Assembly (NCBI RefSeq): GCF_000003605.2
Contig: NW_003113045.1
Coordinates: 1 to 26,700, forward strand
Direction: 5' to 3'
Length of the DNA stretch: 26,700 bases
Source: Saccoglossus kowalevskii
Taxonomy: Eukaryota; Hemichordata; Enteropneusta; Harrimaniidae
This document shows, piece by piece, positions 14,485 through 25,721 of this stretch (position 1 is the stretch's first letter; every line of letters starts with the position of its first letter). The notes under the pieces are model-generated. The model was not told the origin of the DNA. It saw nothing but the letters and a program-made list of their open reading frames with translations, and ran no database searches. Both the position numbers and the translations under genes were made by a program.

Positions 14485-15348
14485 GATACTCAACTGACAA
14501 ATATGCCTGTAGTATATGACAATATTCAATACTGTACTCATTTGACTAGTGGCCAGGATACTCAACTCACAAATATGCCTGTAGTATATGACAATATTCA
14601 ATACTGTACTCATTTGACTAGTGGCCAGGATACTCTACTCACAAATATGTCTGTAGTATATGACAATATTCAATACTGTACTCATTTGACTAGTGGCCAG
14701 GATACTCAATTCACAAATATGTCTGTAGTATATGACAATATTCAATACTGTACTCATTTGACTAGTGGCCAGGATACTCAACTCACAAATATGTCTGTAG
14801 TATATGACAATATTCAATACTGTACTCATTTGACTAGTGGCCAGGATACTCAACTCACAAATATGTCTGTAGTATATGACAATATTCAATACTGTACTCA
14901 TTTGACTAGTGGCCAGGATACTCAACTCACAAATATGTCTGTAGTATATGACAATATTCAATACTGTACTCATTTGACTAGTGGCCAGGATACTCAACTC
15001 ACAAATATGTCTGTAGTATATGACAATATTCAATACTGTACTCATTTGACTAGTGGCCAGGATACTCAACTCACAAATATGTCTGTAGTATATGACAATA
15101 TTCAATACTGTACTCATTTGACTAGTGGCCAGGATACTCAACTCACAAATATGCCTGTAGTATATGACAATATTCAATACTGTACTCATTTGACTAGTGG
15201 CCAGGATACTCAACTGACAAATATGTCTGTAGTATATAACAATATTCAATACTGTACTCATTTGACTAGTGGCCAGGATACTCAACTCACAAATATGTCT
15301 GTAGTATATAACAATATTCAATACTGTACTCATTTGACTAGTGGCTAG
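14485..15348 (+). repeat. Higher-order unit X1 (12 monomers)
   Basis: This is the first of five consecutive sub-blocks, each ending in a CTAGG monomer. X units begin with two CCTGTAG monomers, then a monomer with TACTCTACTC (14631), then one with TTCACA. The TACTCTACTC marker recurs at 16287 and 17799 (and at 5261), which defines the X unit. X1 is 864 bp, exactly 12 monomers. Confidence 0.9.
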
Positions 15349-16140
15349 GATACTCAACTGACAAATATGTCTGTAGTATATGACAATATTCAATACTGTA
15401 CTCATTTGACTAGTGGCCAGGATACTCAACTCACAAATATGCCTGTAGTATATAACAATATTCAATACTGTACTCATTTGACTAGTGGCCAGGATACTCA
15501 ACTCACAAATATGCCTGTAGTATATGACAATATTCAATACTGTACTCATTTGACTAGTGGCCAGGATACTCAACTCACAAATATGCCTGTAGTATATGAC
15601 AATATTCAATACTGTACTCATTTGACTAGTGGCCAGGATACTCAATTCACAAATATGTCTGTAGTATATGACAATATTCAATACTGTACTCATTTGACTA
15701 GTGGCCAGGATACTCAACTCACAAATATGTCTGTAGTATATGACAATATTCAATACTGTACTCATTTGACTAGTGGCCAGGATACTCAACTCACAAATAT
15801 GTCTGTAGTATATGACAATATTCAATACTGTACTCATTTGACTAGTGGCCAGGATAATCAACTCACAAATATGTCTGTAGTATATAACAATATTCAATAC
15901 TGTACTCATTTGACTAGTGGCCAGGATACTCAACTCACAAATATGCCTGTAGCATATGACAATATTCAATACTGTACTCATTTGACTAGTGGCCAGGATA
16001 CTCAACTGACAAATATGTCTGTAGTATATAACAATATTCAATACTGTACTCATTTGACTAGTGGCCAGGATACTCAACTCACAATTATGTCTGTAGTATA
16101 TAACAATATTCAATACTGTACTCATTTGACTAGTGGCTAG
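15349..16140 (+). repeat. Higher-order unit Y1 (11 monomers)
   Basis: The Y unit starts with CTGACA and CCTGTAG-type monomers, has a TTCACA monomer in its middle, then GGATAATC, then a cluster of TATAAC monomers, and ends in CTAGG. It is 792 bp. It matches 16861-17652 closely, displaced by 1512 bp (21 monomers). Differences include TCTGTAG/CCTGTAG in the first monomer, GTAGCATATG in Y1 only, and ACAATTATG in Y1 only. Confidence 0.9.
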
Positions 16141-16860
16141 GATACTCAACTGACAAATATGCCTGTAGTATATGACAATATTCAATACTGTACTCATTTG
16201 ACTAGTGGCCAGGATACTCAACTCACAAATATGCCTGTAGTATATGACAATATTCAATACTGTACTCATTTGACTAGTGGCCAGGATACTCTACTCACAA
16301 ATATGTCTGTAGTATATGACAATATTCAATACTGTACTCATTTGACTAGTGGCCAGGATACTCAATTCACAAATATGTCTGTAGTATATGACAATATTCA
16401 ATACTGTACTCATTTGACTAATGGCCAGGATACTCAACTCACAAATATGTCTGTAGTATATGACAATATTCAATACTGTACTCATTTGACTAGTGGCCAG
16501 GATACTCAACTCACAAATATATCTGTAGTATATGACAATATTCAATACTGTACTCATTTGACTAGTGGCCAGGATACTCAACTCACAAATATGTCTGTAG
16601 TATATGACAATATTCAATACTGTACTCATTTGACTAGTGGCCAGGATACTCAACTCACAAATATATCTGTAGTATATGACAATATTCAATACTGTACTCA
16701 TTTGACTAGTGGCCAGGATACTCAACTCACAAATATGTCTGTGGTATATGACAATATTCAATACTGTACTCATTTGACTAGTTGCCAGGATACTCAACTC
16801 ACAAATATGTCTGTAGTATATGACAATATTCAATACTGTACTCATTTGACTAGTGGCTAG
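16141..16860 (+). repeat. Higher-order unit X2 (10 monomers)
   Basis: This is the second X unit, 720 bp, with the TACTCTACTC marker at 16287, 1656 bp (23 monomers) after that of X1. It includes ACTAATGGCC, two ATATCT monomers, and a GTGGTATATG plus AGTTGCC pair shared with X3 and with about 12640-12690. The ACTAATGGCC variant also occurs at about 5393 in the 5.1-kb X-like block, so X2 is closer to that copy than to X1 at this point. Confidence 0.88.
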
Positions 16861-17652
16861 GATACTCAACTGACAAATATGCCTGTAGTATATGACAATA
16901 TTCAATACTGTACTCATTTGACTAGTGGCCAGGATACTCAACTCACAAATATGCCTGTAGTATATAACAATATTCAATACTGTACTCATTTGACTAGTGG
17001 CCAGGATACTCAACTCACAAATATGCCTGTAGTATATGACAATATTCAATACTGTACTCATTTGACTAGTGGCCAGGATACTCAACTCACAAATATGCCT
17101 GTAGTATATGACAATATTCAATACTGTACTCATTTGACTAGTGGCCAGGATACTCAATTCACAAATATGTCTGTAGTATATGACAATATTCAATACTGTA
17201 CTCATTTGACTAGTGGCCAGGATACTCAACTCACAAATATGTCTGTAGTATATGACAATATTCAATACTGTACTCATTTGACTAGTGGCCAGGATACTCA
17301 ACTCACAAATATGTCTGTAGTATATGACAATATTCAATACTGTACTCATTTGACTAGTGGCCAGGATAATCAACTCACAAATATGTCTGTAGTATATAAC
17401 AATATTCAATACTGTACTCATTTGACTAGTGGCCAGGATACTCAACTCACAAATATGCCTGTAGTATATAACAATATTCAATACTGTACTCATTTGACTA
17501 GTGGCCAGGATACTCAACTGACAAATATGTCTGTAGTATATAACAATATTCAATACTGTACTCATTTGACTAGTGGCCAGGATACTCAACTCACAAATAT
17601 GTCTGTAGTATATAACAATATTCAATACTGTACTCATTTGACTAGTGGCTAG
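16861..17652 (+). repeat. Higher-order unit Y2 (11 monomers)
   Basis: This is the second Y unit, near identical to Y1 (15349-16140) at an offset of 1512 bp, and it also ends in CTAGG. The conserved order of TTCACA, GGATAATC and TATAAC variants confirms the relationship. Confidence 0.9.
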
Positions 17653-18444
17653 GATACTCAACTCACAAATATGCCAGTAGTATATGACAATATTCAATAC
17701 TGTACTCATTTGACTAGTGGCCAGGATACTCAACTCACAAATATGCCTGTAGTATATGACAATATTCAATACTGTACTCATTTGACTAGTGGCCAGGATA
17801 CTCTACTCACAAATATGTCTGTAGTATATGACAATATTCAATACTGTACTCATTTGACTAGTGGCCAGGATACTCAATTCACAAATATGTCTGTAGTATA
17901 TGACAATATTCAATACTGTACTCATTTGACTAGTGGCCAGGATACTCAACTCACAAATATGTCTGTAGTATATGACAATATTCAATACTGTACTCATTTG
18001 ACTAGTGGCCAGGATACTCAACTCACAAATATGCCTGTAGTATATGACAATATTCAATACTGTACTCATTTGACTAGTGGCCAGGATACTCAACTCACAA
18101 ATATGTCTGTAGTATATGACAATATTCAATACTGTACTCATTTGACTAGTGGCCAGGATACTCAACTCACAAATATGTCTGTGGTATATGACAATATTCA
18201 ATACTGTACTCATTTGACTAGTTGCCAGGATACTCAACTCACAAATATGTCTGTAGTATATGACAATATTCAATACTGTACTCATTTGACTAGTGGCCAG
18301 GATACTCAACTCACAAATATGCCTGTAGTATATGACAATATTCCATACTGTACTCATTTGACTAGTGGCCAGGATACTCAACTCACAAATATGCCTGTAG
18401 TATATGACAATATTCAATACTGTACTCATTTGACTAGTGGCTAG
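17653..18444 (+). repeat. Higher-order unit X3 (11 monomers)
   Basis: This is the third X unit, 792 bp, with TACTCTACTC at 17799. Its first monomer carries a private CCAGTAG variant. Its end (GTGGTATATG, AGTTGCC, ATTCCATAC, CTAGG) matches about 12640-12900. The ATTCCATAC marker is displaced by exactly 5544 bp, or 77 monomers. X3 is followed by the two monomers that each lack one A. Confidence 0.88.
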
Positions 18445-18570
18445 GATACTCAACTCACAAATATGCCTGTAGTATATGACAATATTCATACTGTACTCAT
18501 TTGACTAGTGGCCAGGATACTCAACTCACAAATATGTCTGTAGTATATAACAATATTCATACTGTACTCG

Positions 18571-19279
18571 TTTGACTAGTGGCCAGGATACTCAACTCAC
18601 AAATATGTCTGTAGTATATAACAATATTCAATACTGTACTCATTTGACTAGTGGCCAGGATACTCAACTCACAAATATGTCTGTAGTATATGACAATATT
18701 CATTACTGTACTCATTTGACTAGTGGCCAGGATACTCAACTCACAAATATGCCTGTAGTATATGACAATATTCAATACTGTACTCATTTGACTAGTGGCC
18801 AGGATACTCAACTCACAAATATGTCTGTAGTATATGACAATGTTCAATACTGTACTCATTTGACTAGTGGCTAGGATACTCAACTCACAAATATGCCTGT
18901 AGTATATGACAATATTCAATACTGTACTCATTTGACTAGTGGCCAGGATACTCAACTCACAAATATGTCTGTAGTATATAACAATATTCAATACTGTACT
19001 CATTTGACTAGTGGCCAGGATACTCAACTCACAAATATGTCTGTAGTATATGACAATGTTCAATACTGTACTCATTTGACTAGTGGCTAGGATACTCAAC
19101 TCACAAATATGTCTGTAGTATATGACAATGTTCAATACTGTACTCATTTGACTAGTGGCTAGGATACTCAACTCACAAATATGCCTGTAGTATATGACAA
19201 TGTTCAATACTGTACTCATTTGACTAGTGGCTAGGATACTCAACTCACAAATATGCCTGTAGTATATGACAATATTCAA
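18571..19279 (+). repeat. Higher-order block B, copy 2 (CAATGTTCAA type)
   Basis: This is the second copy of the CAATGTTCAA/CTAGG block at 8414-9122. It starts just after two consecutive monomers that each lack one A (ATTCATACTG at about 18486 and 18556), so the duplication boundary lies close to an indel cluster. Beyond 19279 the variant order follows monomers from about 6.6-7.9 kb instead. For example, GTCGTATATG occurs at both 7371 and 20051. The array thus looks mosaic. Confidence 0.9.
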
Positions 19280-22200
19280 TACTGTACTCATTTGACTAGT
19301 GGCCAGGATACTCAACTCACAAATATGTCTGTAGTATATGACAATATTCAATACTGTACTCATTTGACTAGTGGCCAGGATACTCAACTCACAAATATGT
19401 CTGTAGTATATGACAATATTCAATACTGTACTCATTTGACTAGTGGCCAGGATAATCAACTCACAAATATGCCTGTAGTATATGACAATATTCAATACTG
19501 TACTCATTTGACTAGTGGCCAGGATACTCAACTCACAAATATGTCTGTAGTATATGACAATATTCAATACTGTACTCATTTGACTAGTGGCCAGGATACT
19601 CAACTCACAAATATGTCTGTAGTATATAACAATATTCAATACTGTACTCATTTGACTAGTGGCCAGGATACTCAACTCACAAATATGTCTGTAGTATATG
19701 ACAATATTCAATACTGTACTCATTTGACTAGTGGCCAGGATACTCAACTCACAAATATGCCTGTAGTATATGACAATATTCAATACTGTACTCATTTGAC
19801 TAGTGGCCAGGATACTCAACTCACAAATATGTCTGTAGTATATGACAATATTCAATACTGTACTCATTTGACTAGTGGCCAGGATACTCAACTCACAAAT
19901 ATGTCTGTAGTATATGACAATATTCAATACTGTACTCATTTGACTAGTGGCCAGGATACTCAACTCACAAATATGTCTGTAGTATATGACAACATTCAAT
20001 ACTGTACTCATTTGACTAGTGGCCAGGATACTCAACTCACAAATATGCCTGTCGTATATGACAATATTCAATACTGTACTCATTTGACTAGTGGCCAGGA
20101 TACTCAACTCACAAATATGTCTGTAGTATATGACAATATTCAATACTGTACTCATTTGACTAGTGGCCAGGATACTCAACTCACAAATATGTCTGTAGTA
20201 TATGACAATATTCAATACTGTACTCATTTGACTAGTGGCCAGGATACTCAACTCACAAATATGTCTGTAGTATATGACAATATTCAATACTGTACTCATT
20301 TGACTAGTGGCCAGGATACTCAACTCACAAATATGTCTGTAGTATATGACAATATTCAATACTGTACTCATTTGACTAGTGGCCAGGATACTCAACTCAC
20401 AAATATGCCTGTAGTATATAACAATATTCAATACTGTACTCATTTGACTAGTGGCCAGGATACTCAACTCACAAATATGTCTGTAGTATATGACAATATT
20501 CAATACTGTACTCATTTGACTAGTGGCCAGGATACTCAACTCACAAATATGTCTGTAGTATATGACAATATTCAATACTGTACTCATTTGACTAGTGGCC
20601 AGGATACTCAACTCACAAATATGCCTGTAGTATATGACAATATTCAATACTGTACTCATTTGACTAGTGGCCAGGATACTCAACTCACAAATATGTCTGT
20701 AGTATATGACAATATTCAATACTGTACTCATTTGACTAGTGGCCAGGATACTCAACTCACAAATATGCCTGTAGTATATAACAATATTCAATACTGTACT
20801 CATTTGACTAGTGGCCAGGATACTCAACTCACAAATATGTCTGTAGTATATGACAATATTCAATACTGTACTCATTTGACTAGTGGCCAGGATACTCAAC
20901 TCACAAATATGTCTGTAGTATATGACAATATTCAATACTGTACTCATTTGACTAGTGGCCAGGATACTCAACTCACAAATATGTCTGTAGTATATAACAA
21001 TATTCAATACTGTACTCATTTGACTAGTGGCCAGGATACTCAACTCACAAATATGTCTGTAGTATATAACAATATTCAATACTGTACTCATTTGACTAGT
21101 GGCCAGGATACTCAACTCACAAATATGTCTGTAGTATATGACAATATTCAATACTGTACTCATTTGACTAGTGGCCAGGATACTCAACTCACAAATATGT
21201 CTGTAGTATATAACAATATTCAATACTGTACTCATTTGACTAGTGGCCAGGATACTCAACTCACAAATATGTCTGTAGTATATGACAATATTCAATACTG
21301 TACTCATTTGACTAGTGGCCAGGATACTCAACTCACAAATATGTCTGTAGTATATAGCAATATTCAATACTGTACTCATTTGACTAGTAGACCAGGATAC
21401 TCAACTCACAAATATGTCTGTAGTATATAACAATATTCAATACTGTACTCATTTGACTAGTGGCCAGGATACTCAACTCACAAATATGTCTGTAGTATAT
21501 GACAATATTCAATACTGTACTCATTTGACTAGTGGCCAGGATACTCAACTCACAAATATGTCTGTAGTATATAACAATATTCAATACTGTACTCATTTGA
21601 CTAGTGGCCAGGATACTCAACTCACAAATATGTCTGTAGTATATGACAATATTCAATACTGTACTCATTTGACTAGTGGCCAGGATACTCAACTCACAAA
21701 TATGTCTGTAGTATATGACAATAGTCAATACTGTACTCATTTGACTAGTGGCCAGGATACTCAACTCACAAATATGTCTGTAGTATATGACAATATTCAA
21801 TACTGTACTCATTTGACTAGTGGCCAGGATACTCAACTCACAAATATGTCTGTAGTATATGACAATATTCAATACTGTACTCATTTGACTAGTGGCCAGG
21901 ATACTCAACTCACAAATATGTCTGTAATATATGACAATATTCAATACTGTACTCATTTGACTAGTGGCCAGGATACTCAACTCACAAATATGCCTGTAGT
22001 ATATGACAATATTCAATACTGTACTCATTTGACTAGTGGCCAGGATACTCAACTCACAAATATGTCTGTAGTATATGACAATATTCAATACTGTACTCAT
22101 TTGACTAGTGGCCAGGATAATCAACTCACAAATATGTCTGTAGTATATGACAATATTCAATACTGTACTCATTTGACTAGTGGCCAGGATACTCAACTCA

Positions 22201-23636
22201 CAAATATGCCTGTGGTATATGACAATATTCAATACTGTACTCATTTGACTAGTGGCCAGGATACTCAACTCACAAATATGTCTGTAGTATATGACAATAT
22301 TCAATACTGTACTCATTTGACTAGTGGCCAGGATACTCAACTCACAAATATGTCTGTAGTATATGACAATATTCAATACTGTACTCATTTGACTAGTGGC
22401 CAGGATACTCAACTCACAAATATGTCTGTAGTATATGACAATATTCAATACTGTACTCATTTGACTAGTGGCCAGGATACTCAACTCACAAATATGTCTG
22501 TAGTATATGACAATATTCAATACTGTACTCATTTGACTAGTGGCCAGGATACTCAACTGACAAATATGTCTGTAGTATATAACAATATTCAATACTGTAC
22601 TCATTTGACTAGTGGCCAGGATACTCAACTCACAAATATGTCTGTAGTATATAACAATATTCAATACTGTACTCATTTGACTAGTGGCCAGGATACTCAA
22701 CTCACAAATATGTCTGTAGTATATGACAATATTCAATACTGTACTCATTTGACTAGTGGCCAGGATACTCAACTCACAAATATGTCTGTAGTATATGACA
22801 ATATTCAATACTGTACTCATTTGACTAGTGGCCAGGATACTCAACTCACAAATATGTCTGTAGTATATGACAATATTCAATACTGTACTCATTTGACTAG
22901 TGGCCAGGATAATCAACTCACAAATATGTCTGTAGTATATGACAATATTCAATACTGTACTCATTTGACTAGTGGCCAGGATACTCAACTCACAAATATG
23001 TCTGTAGTATATAACAATATTCAATACTGTACTCATTTGACTAGTGGCCAGGATACTCAACTCACAAATATGCCTGTAGTATATGACAATATTCAATACT
23101 GTACTCATTTGACTAGTGGCCAGGATACTCAACTCACAAATATGTCTGTAGTATATAACAATATTCAATACTGTACTCATTTGACTAGTGGCCAGGATAC
23201 TCAACTCACAAATATGCCTGTAGTATATGACAATATTCAATACTGTACTCATTTGACTAGTGGCCAGGATACTCAACTCACAAATATGCCTGTAGTATAT
23301 GACAATATTCAATACTGTACTCATTTGACTAGTGGCCAGGATACTCAACTCACAAATATGCCTGTAGTATATAACAATATTCAATACTGTACTCATTTGA
23401 CTAGTGGCCAGGATACTCAACTCACAAATATGTCTGTAGTATATGACAATATTCAATACTGTACTCATTTGACTAGTGGCCAGGATACTCAACTCACAAA
23501 TATGCCTGTAGTATATAACAATATTCAATACTGTACTCATTTGACTAGTGGCCAGGATACTCAACTCACAAATATGCCTGTAGTATATGACAATATTCAA
23601 TACTGTACTCATTTGACTAGTGGCCAGGATACTCAA

Positions 23637-25100
23637 CTGACAAATATGTCTGTAGTATATGACAATATTCAATACTGTACTCATTTGACTAGTGGCCAGG
23701 ATACTCAACTCACAAATATATCTGTAGTATATGACAATATTCAATACTGTACTCATTTGACTAGTGGCCAGGATACTCAACTCACAAATATGCCTGTAGT
23801 ATATGACAATATTCAATACTGTACTCATTTGACTAGTGGCCAGGATACTCAACTCACAAATATGTCTGTAGTATATAACAATATTCAATACTGTACTCAT
23901 TTGACTAGTGGCCAGGATACTCAACTGACAAATATGTCTGTAGTATATGACAATATTCAATACTGTACTCATTTGACTAGTGGCCAGGATACTCAACTGA
24001 CAAATATGCCTGTAGTATATGACAATATTCAATACTGTACTCATTTGACTAGTGGCCAGGATACTCAACTGACAAATATGCCTGTAGTATATGACAATAT
24101 TCAATACTGTACTCATTTGACTAGTGGCCAGGATACTCAACTGACAAATATGTCTGTAGTATATGACAATATTCAATACTGTACTCATTTGACTAGTGGC
24201 CAGGATACTCAACTCACAAATATGTCTGTAGTATATAACAATATTCAATACTGTACTCATTTGACTAGTGGCCAGGATACTCAACTCACAAATATGCCTG
24301 TAGTATATGACAATATTCAATACTGTACTCATTTGACTAGTGGCCAGGATACTCAACTGACAAATATGTCTGTAGTATATGACAATATTCAATACTGTAC
24401 TCATTTGACTAGTGGCCAGGATACTCAACTCACAAATATATCTGTAGTATATGACAATATTCAATACTGTACTCATTTGACTAGTGGCCAGGATACTCAA
24501 CTCACAAATATGTCTGTAGTATATGACAATATTCAATACTGTACTCATTTGACTAGTGGCCAGGATACTCAACTCACAAATATGCCTGTAGTATATAACA
24601 ATATTCAATACTGTACTCATTTGACTAGTGGCCAGGATACTCAACTCACAAATATGCCTGTAGTATATGACAATATTCAATACTGTACTCATTTGACTAG
24701 TGGCCAGGATACTCAACTGACAAATATGTCTGTATTATATGACAATATTCAATACTGTACTCATTTGACTAGTGGCCAGGATACTCAACTCACAAATATA
24801 TCTGTAGTATATGACAATATTCAATACTGTACTCATTTGACTAGTGGCCAGGATACTCAACTGACAAATATGTCTGTAGTATATGACAATATTCAATACT
24901 GTACTCATTTGACTAGTGGCCAGGATACTCAACTCACAAATATGCCTGTAGTATATGACAATATTCAATACTGTACTCATTTGACTAGTGGCCAGGATAC
25001 TCAACTCACAAATATGCCTGTAGTATATGACAATATTCAATACTGTACTCATTTGACTAGTGGCCAGGATACTCAACTGACAAATATGTCTGTAGTATAT
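23637..25100 (+). repeat. 360-bp (5-monomer) higher-order repeat at the right end
   Basis: The CTGACA variant recurs at 23637, 23997, 24357, 24717 and 25077, exactly 360 bp (five monomers) apart, with some additional CTGACA monomers in between. The rare ATATCT variant sits in the following monomer at 23713, 24433 and 24793. The same five-monomer motif (CTGACA, then ATATCT, TCT, CCT with TATAAC, CCT) appears at about 2744-3300, where ATATCT monomers lie at 2821 and 3181, again 360 bp apart. Confidence 0.85.
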
Positions 25101-25294
25101 AACAATATTCAATACTGTACTCATTTGACTAGTGGCCAGGATACTCAACTCACAAATATGTCTGTAGTATATGACAATATTCAATACTGTACTCATTTGA
25201 CTAGTGGCCAGGATACTCAACTCACAAATATGCCTGTAGTATATGACAATATTCAATACTGTACTCATTTGACTAGTGGCCAGGATACTCAACT

Positions 25295-25306
25295 CACAAA
25301 ATCATG
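25295..25306 (+). other. Right boundary of the 72-bp array
   Basis: The last monomer reads normally through ACTCAACTCACAAA and then departs at about 25300 into ATCATGTTTTTTAGGG instead of TATGTCTG. The array therefore ends about three quarters through a monomer with no decaying copies beyond it. A sharp edge fits recent expansion or homogenisation up to a breakpoint. No target-site duplication can be assessed because the other end is outside the window. Confidence 0.85.
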
Positions 25307-25647
25307 TTTTTTAGGGGGTACATGGTTGCTTTGTCAACAATTTTTGTTCACCACCATGATTATTTTTGTAAGGTGAACTGAAAATGGTATTTATTGTCAT
25401 TCACGTCACTGTCGGAGCATTCTTCATCGGCTGGTCACCAAATATTTACGGCTACAACTAAATTATTCCTGCATGTCAAGCGCTATTTGATTTTTTACAG
25501 GGCATGTGGCTCGTTTTTATTCGAAAATATGTTTGTGAGAATACTTTTAAAGTACGTATAGATCGAGCTCAGATCACTGATCGTGACTTAATTTTGAGAA
25601 TTGTCAAATTTTACCAGACCGACGCCACCACAACCTTCCAATCATAG
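25302..25647 (+). pseudogene. Decayed multi-pass membrane protein remnant, possibly GPCR C-terminal part
   Basis: No intact gene is present, but a reading frame persists across two disruptions. From 25302 the frame reads a hydrophobic stretch (LLCQQFLFTTMIIFVR) and meets TGA at 25374. Shifting by one base at about 25374 continues as ELK and then a second helix from 25384 containing GAFFIGWSPNIYGYN. An in-frame TAA follows at 25459-25461. The same frame stays open for 61 more codons, with ALFDFLQGMWLVFIRKYV as a third hydrophobic segment followed by a charged tail ending at TAG 25645-25647. FFIGWSP resembles the TM6 F..CW.P motif of many GPCRs with Gly for Cys. FLQG followed by a helix and basic residues resembles TM7 of cAMP-receptor-like or secretin/adhesion-like receptors. 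This is recognition from memory, not a search. Chance hydrophobic AT-rich frames are the main alternative. If real, it is a pseudogene or an exon fragment whose 5' side was replaced or pushed away by the satellite. Confidence 0.3.
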
Positions 25648-25699
25648 TTAGAAATGTACACACTTGTTTTGGAACTTTCTATCAAGATGACTGGCGACG

Positions 25700-25721
25700 A
25701 CGCCGCCGCACCAGGCGGCGT
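25700..25721. other. Perfect GC-rich inverted repeat (hairpin)
   Basis: ACGCCGCC at 25700-25707 and GGCGGCGT at 25714-25721 are perfect reverse complements separated by the 6-base GCACCA loop. It stands out in an otherwise AT-rich flank. No T-run follows, and there is no reason to call it a terminator in this eukaryote-like context. Its function is unknown. Confidence 0.8.

Larger units (their letters stand above)
1..25300 (+). repeat. 72-bp satellite array, about 351 monomers
   Basis: This is a head-to-tail tandem array with a 72-bp period. In order, each monomer carries an AATATT palindrome, ATACTGTACTCATTTG, the block GACTAGTGGCCAGG (overlapping SpeI and MscI sites), ATACTCAACTCACAAAT, and CTGTAGTATATGACAATA, which runs into the next copy. 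The consensus is 25/72 G+C (about 35%) and has no CpG. Neighbouring copies usually differ at only 0-3 positions. The commonest variants are TCT/CCT, GAC/AAC (in TATGAC), CTCACA/CTGACA/TTCACA, and CCAGG/CTAGG. Phase is kept for 25 kb except at a few small indels. The array continues past the left edge and ends sharply at the right. Because 72 is a multiple of 3, both strands show very long open frames, up to about 1,300 codons. I read these as non-coding: they have no unique N-terminus or domain and are broken at scattered stops and indels. It is satellite DNA, possibly heterochromatic or subtelomeric, but nothing in the window fixes the chromosomal position. Confidence 0.98.

Noticed and set aside
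1-25300. CRISPR array
   Set aside because: The whole 72-bp period is conserved. There are no unique spacers between short repeats, no leader and no cas genes.
323-25376. Very long open frames on both strands (up to about 1,320 codons plus, 1,118 codons minus) resembling giant repeat proteins
   Set aside because: A 72-bp period is divisible by three, so any stop-free monomer frame stays open indefinitely. The frames have no unique start, signal peptide or end domain. They break wherever CTAGG, TACTCTACTC or an indel occurs, and both strands are open at once. The minus-strand silent bias is kept as a finding but is not enough to call a gene.
25487-25500. Second splice-acceptor-like tract (GATTTTTTACAG)
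   Set aside because: It lies inside the continuous frame of the possible GPCR remnant, so an acceptor there would not be needed. T-rich tracts ending in CAG are common in AT-rich DNA.
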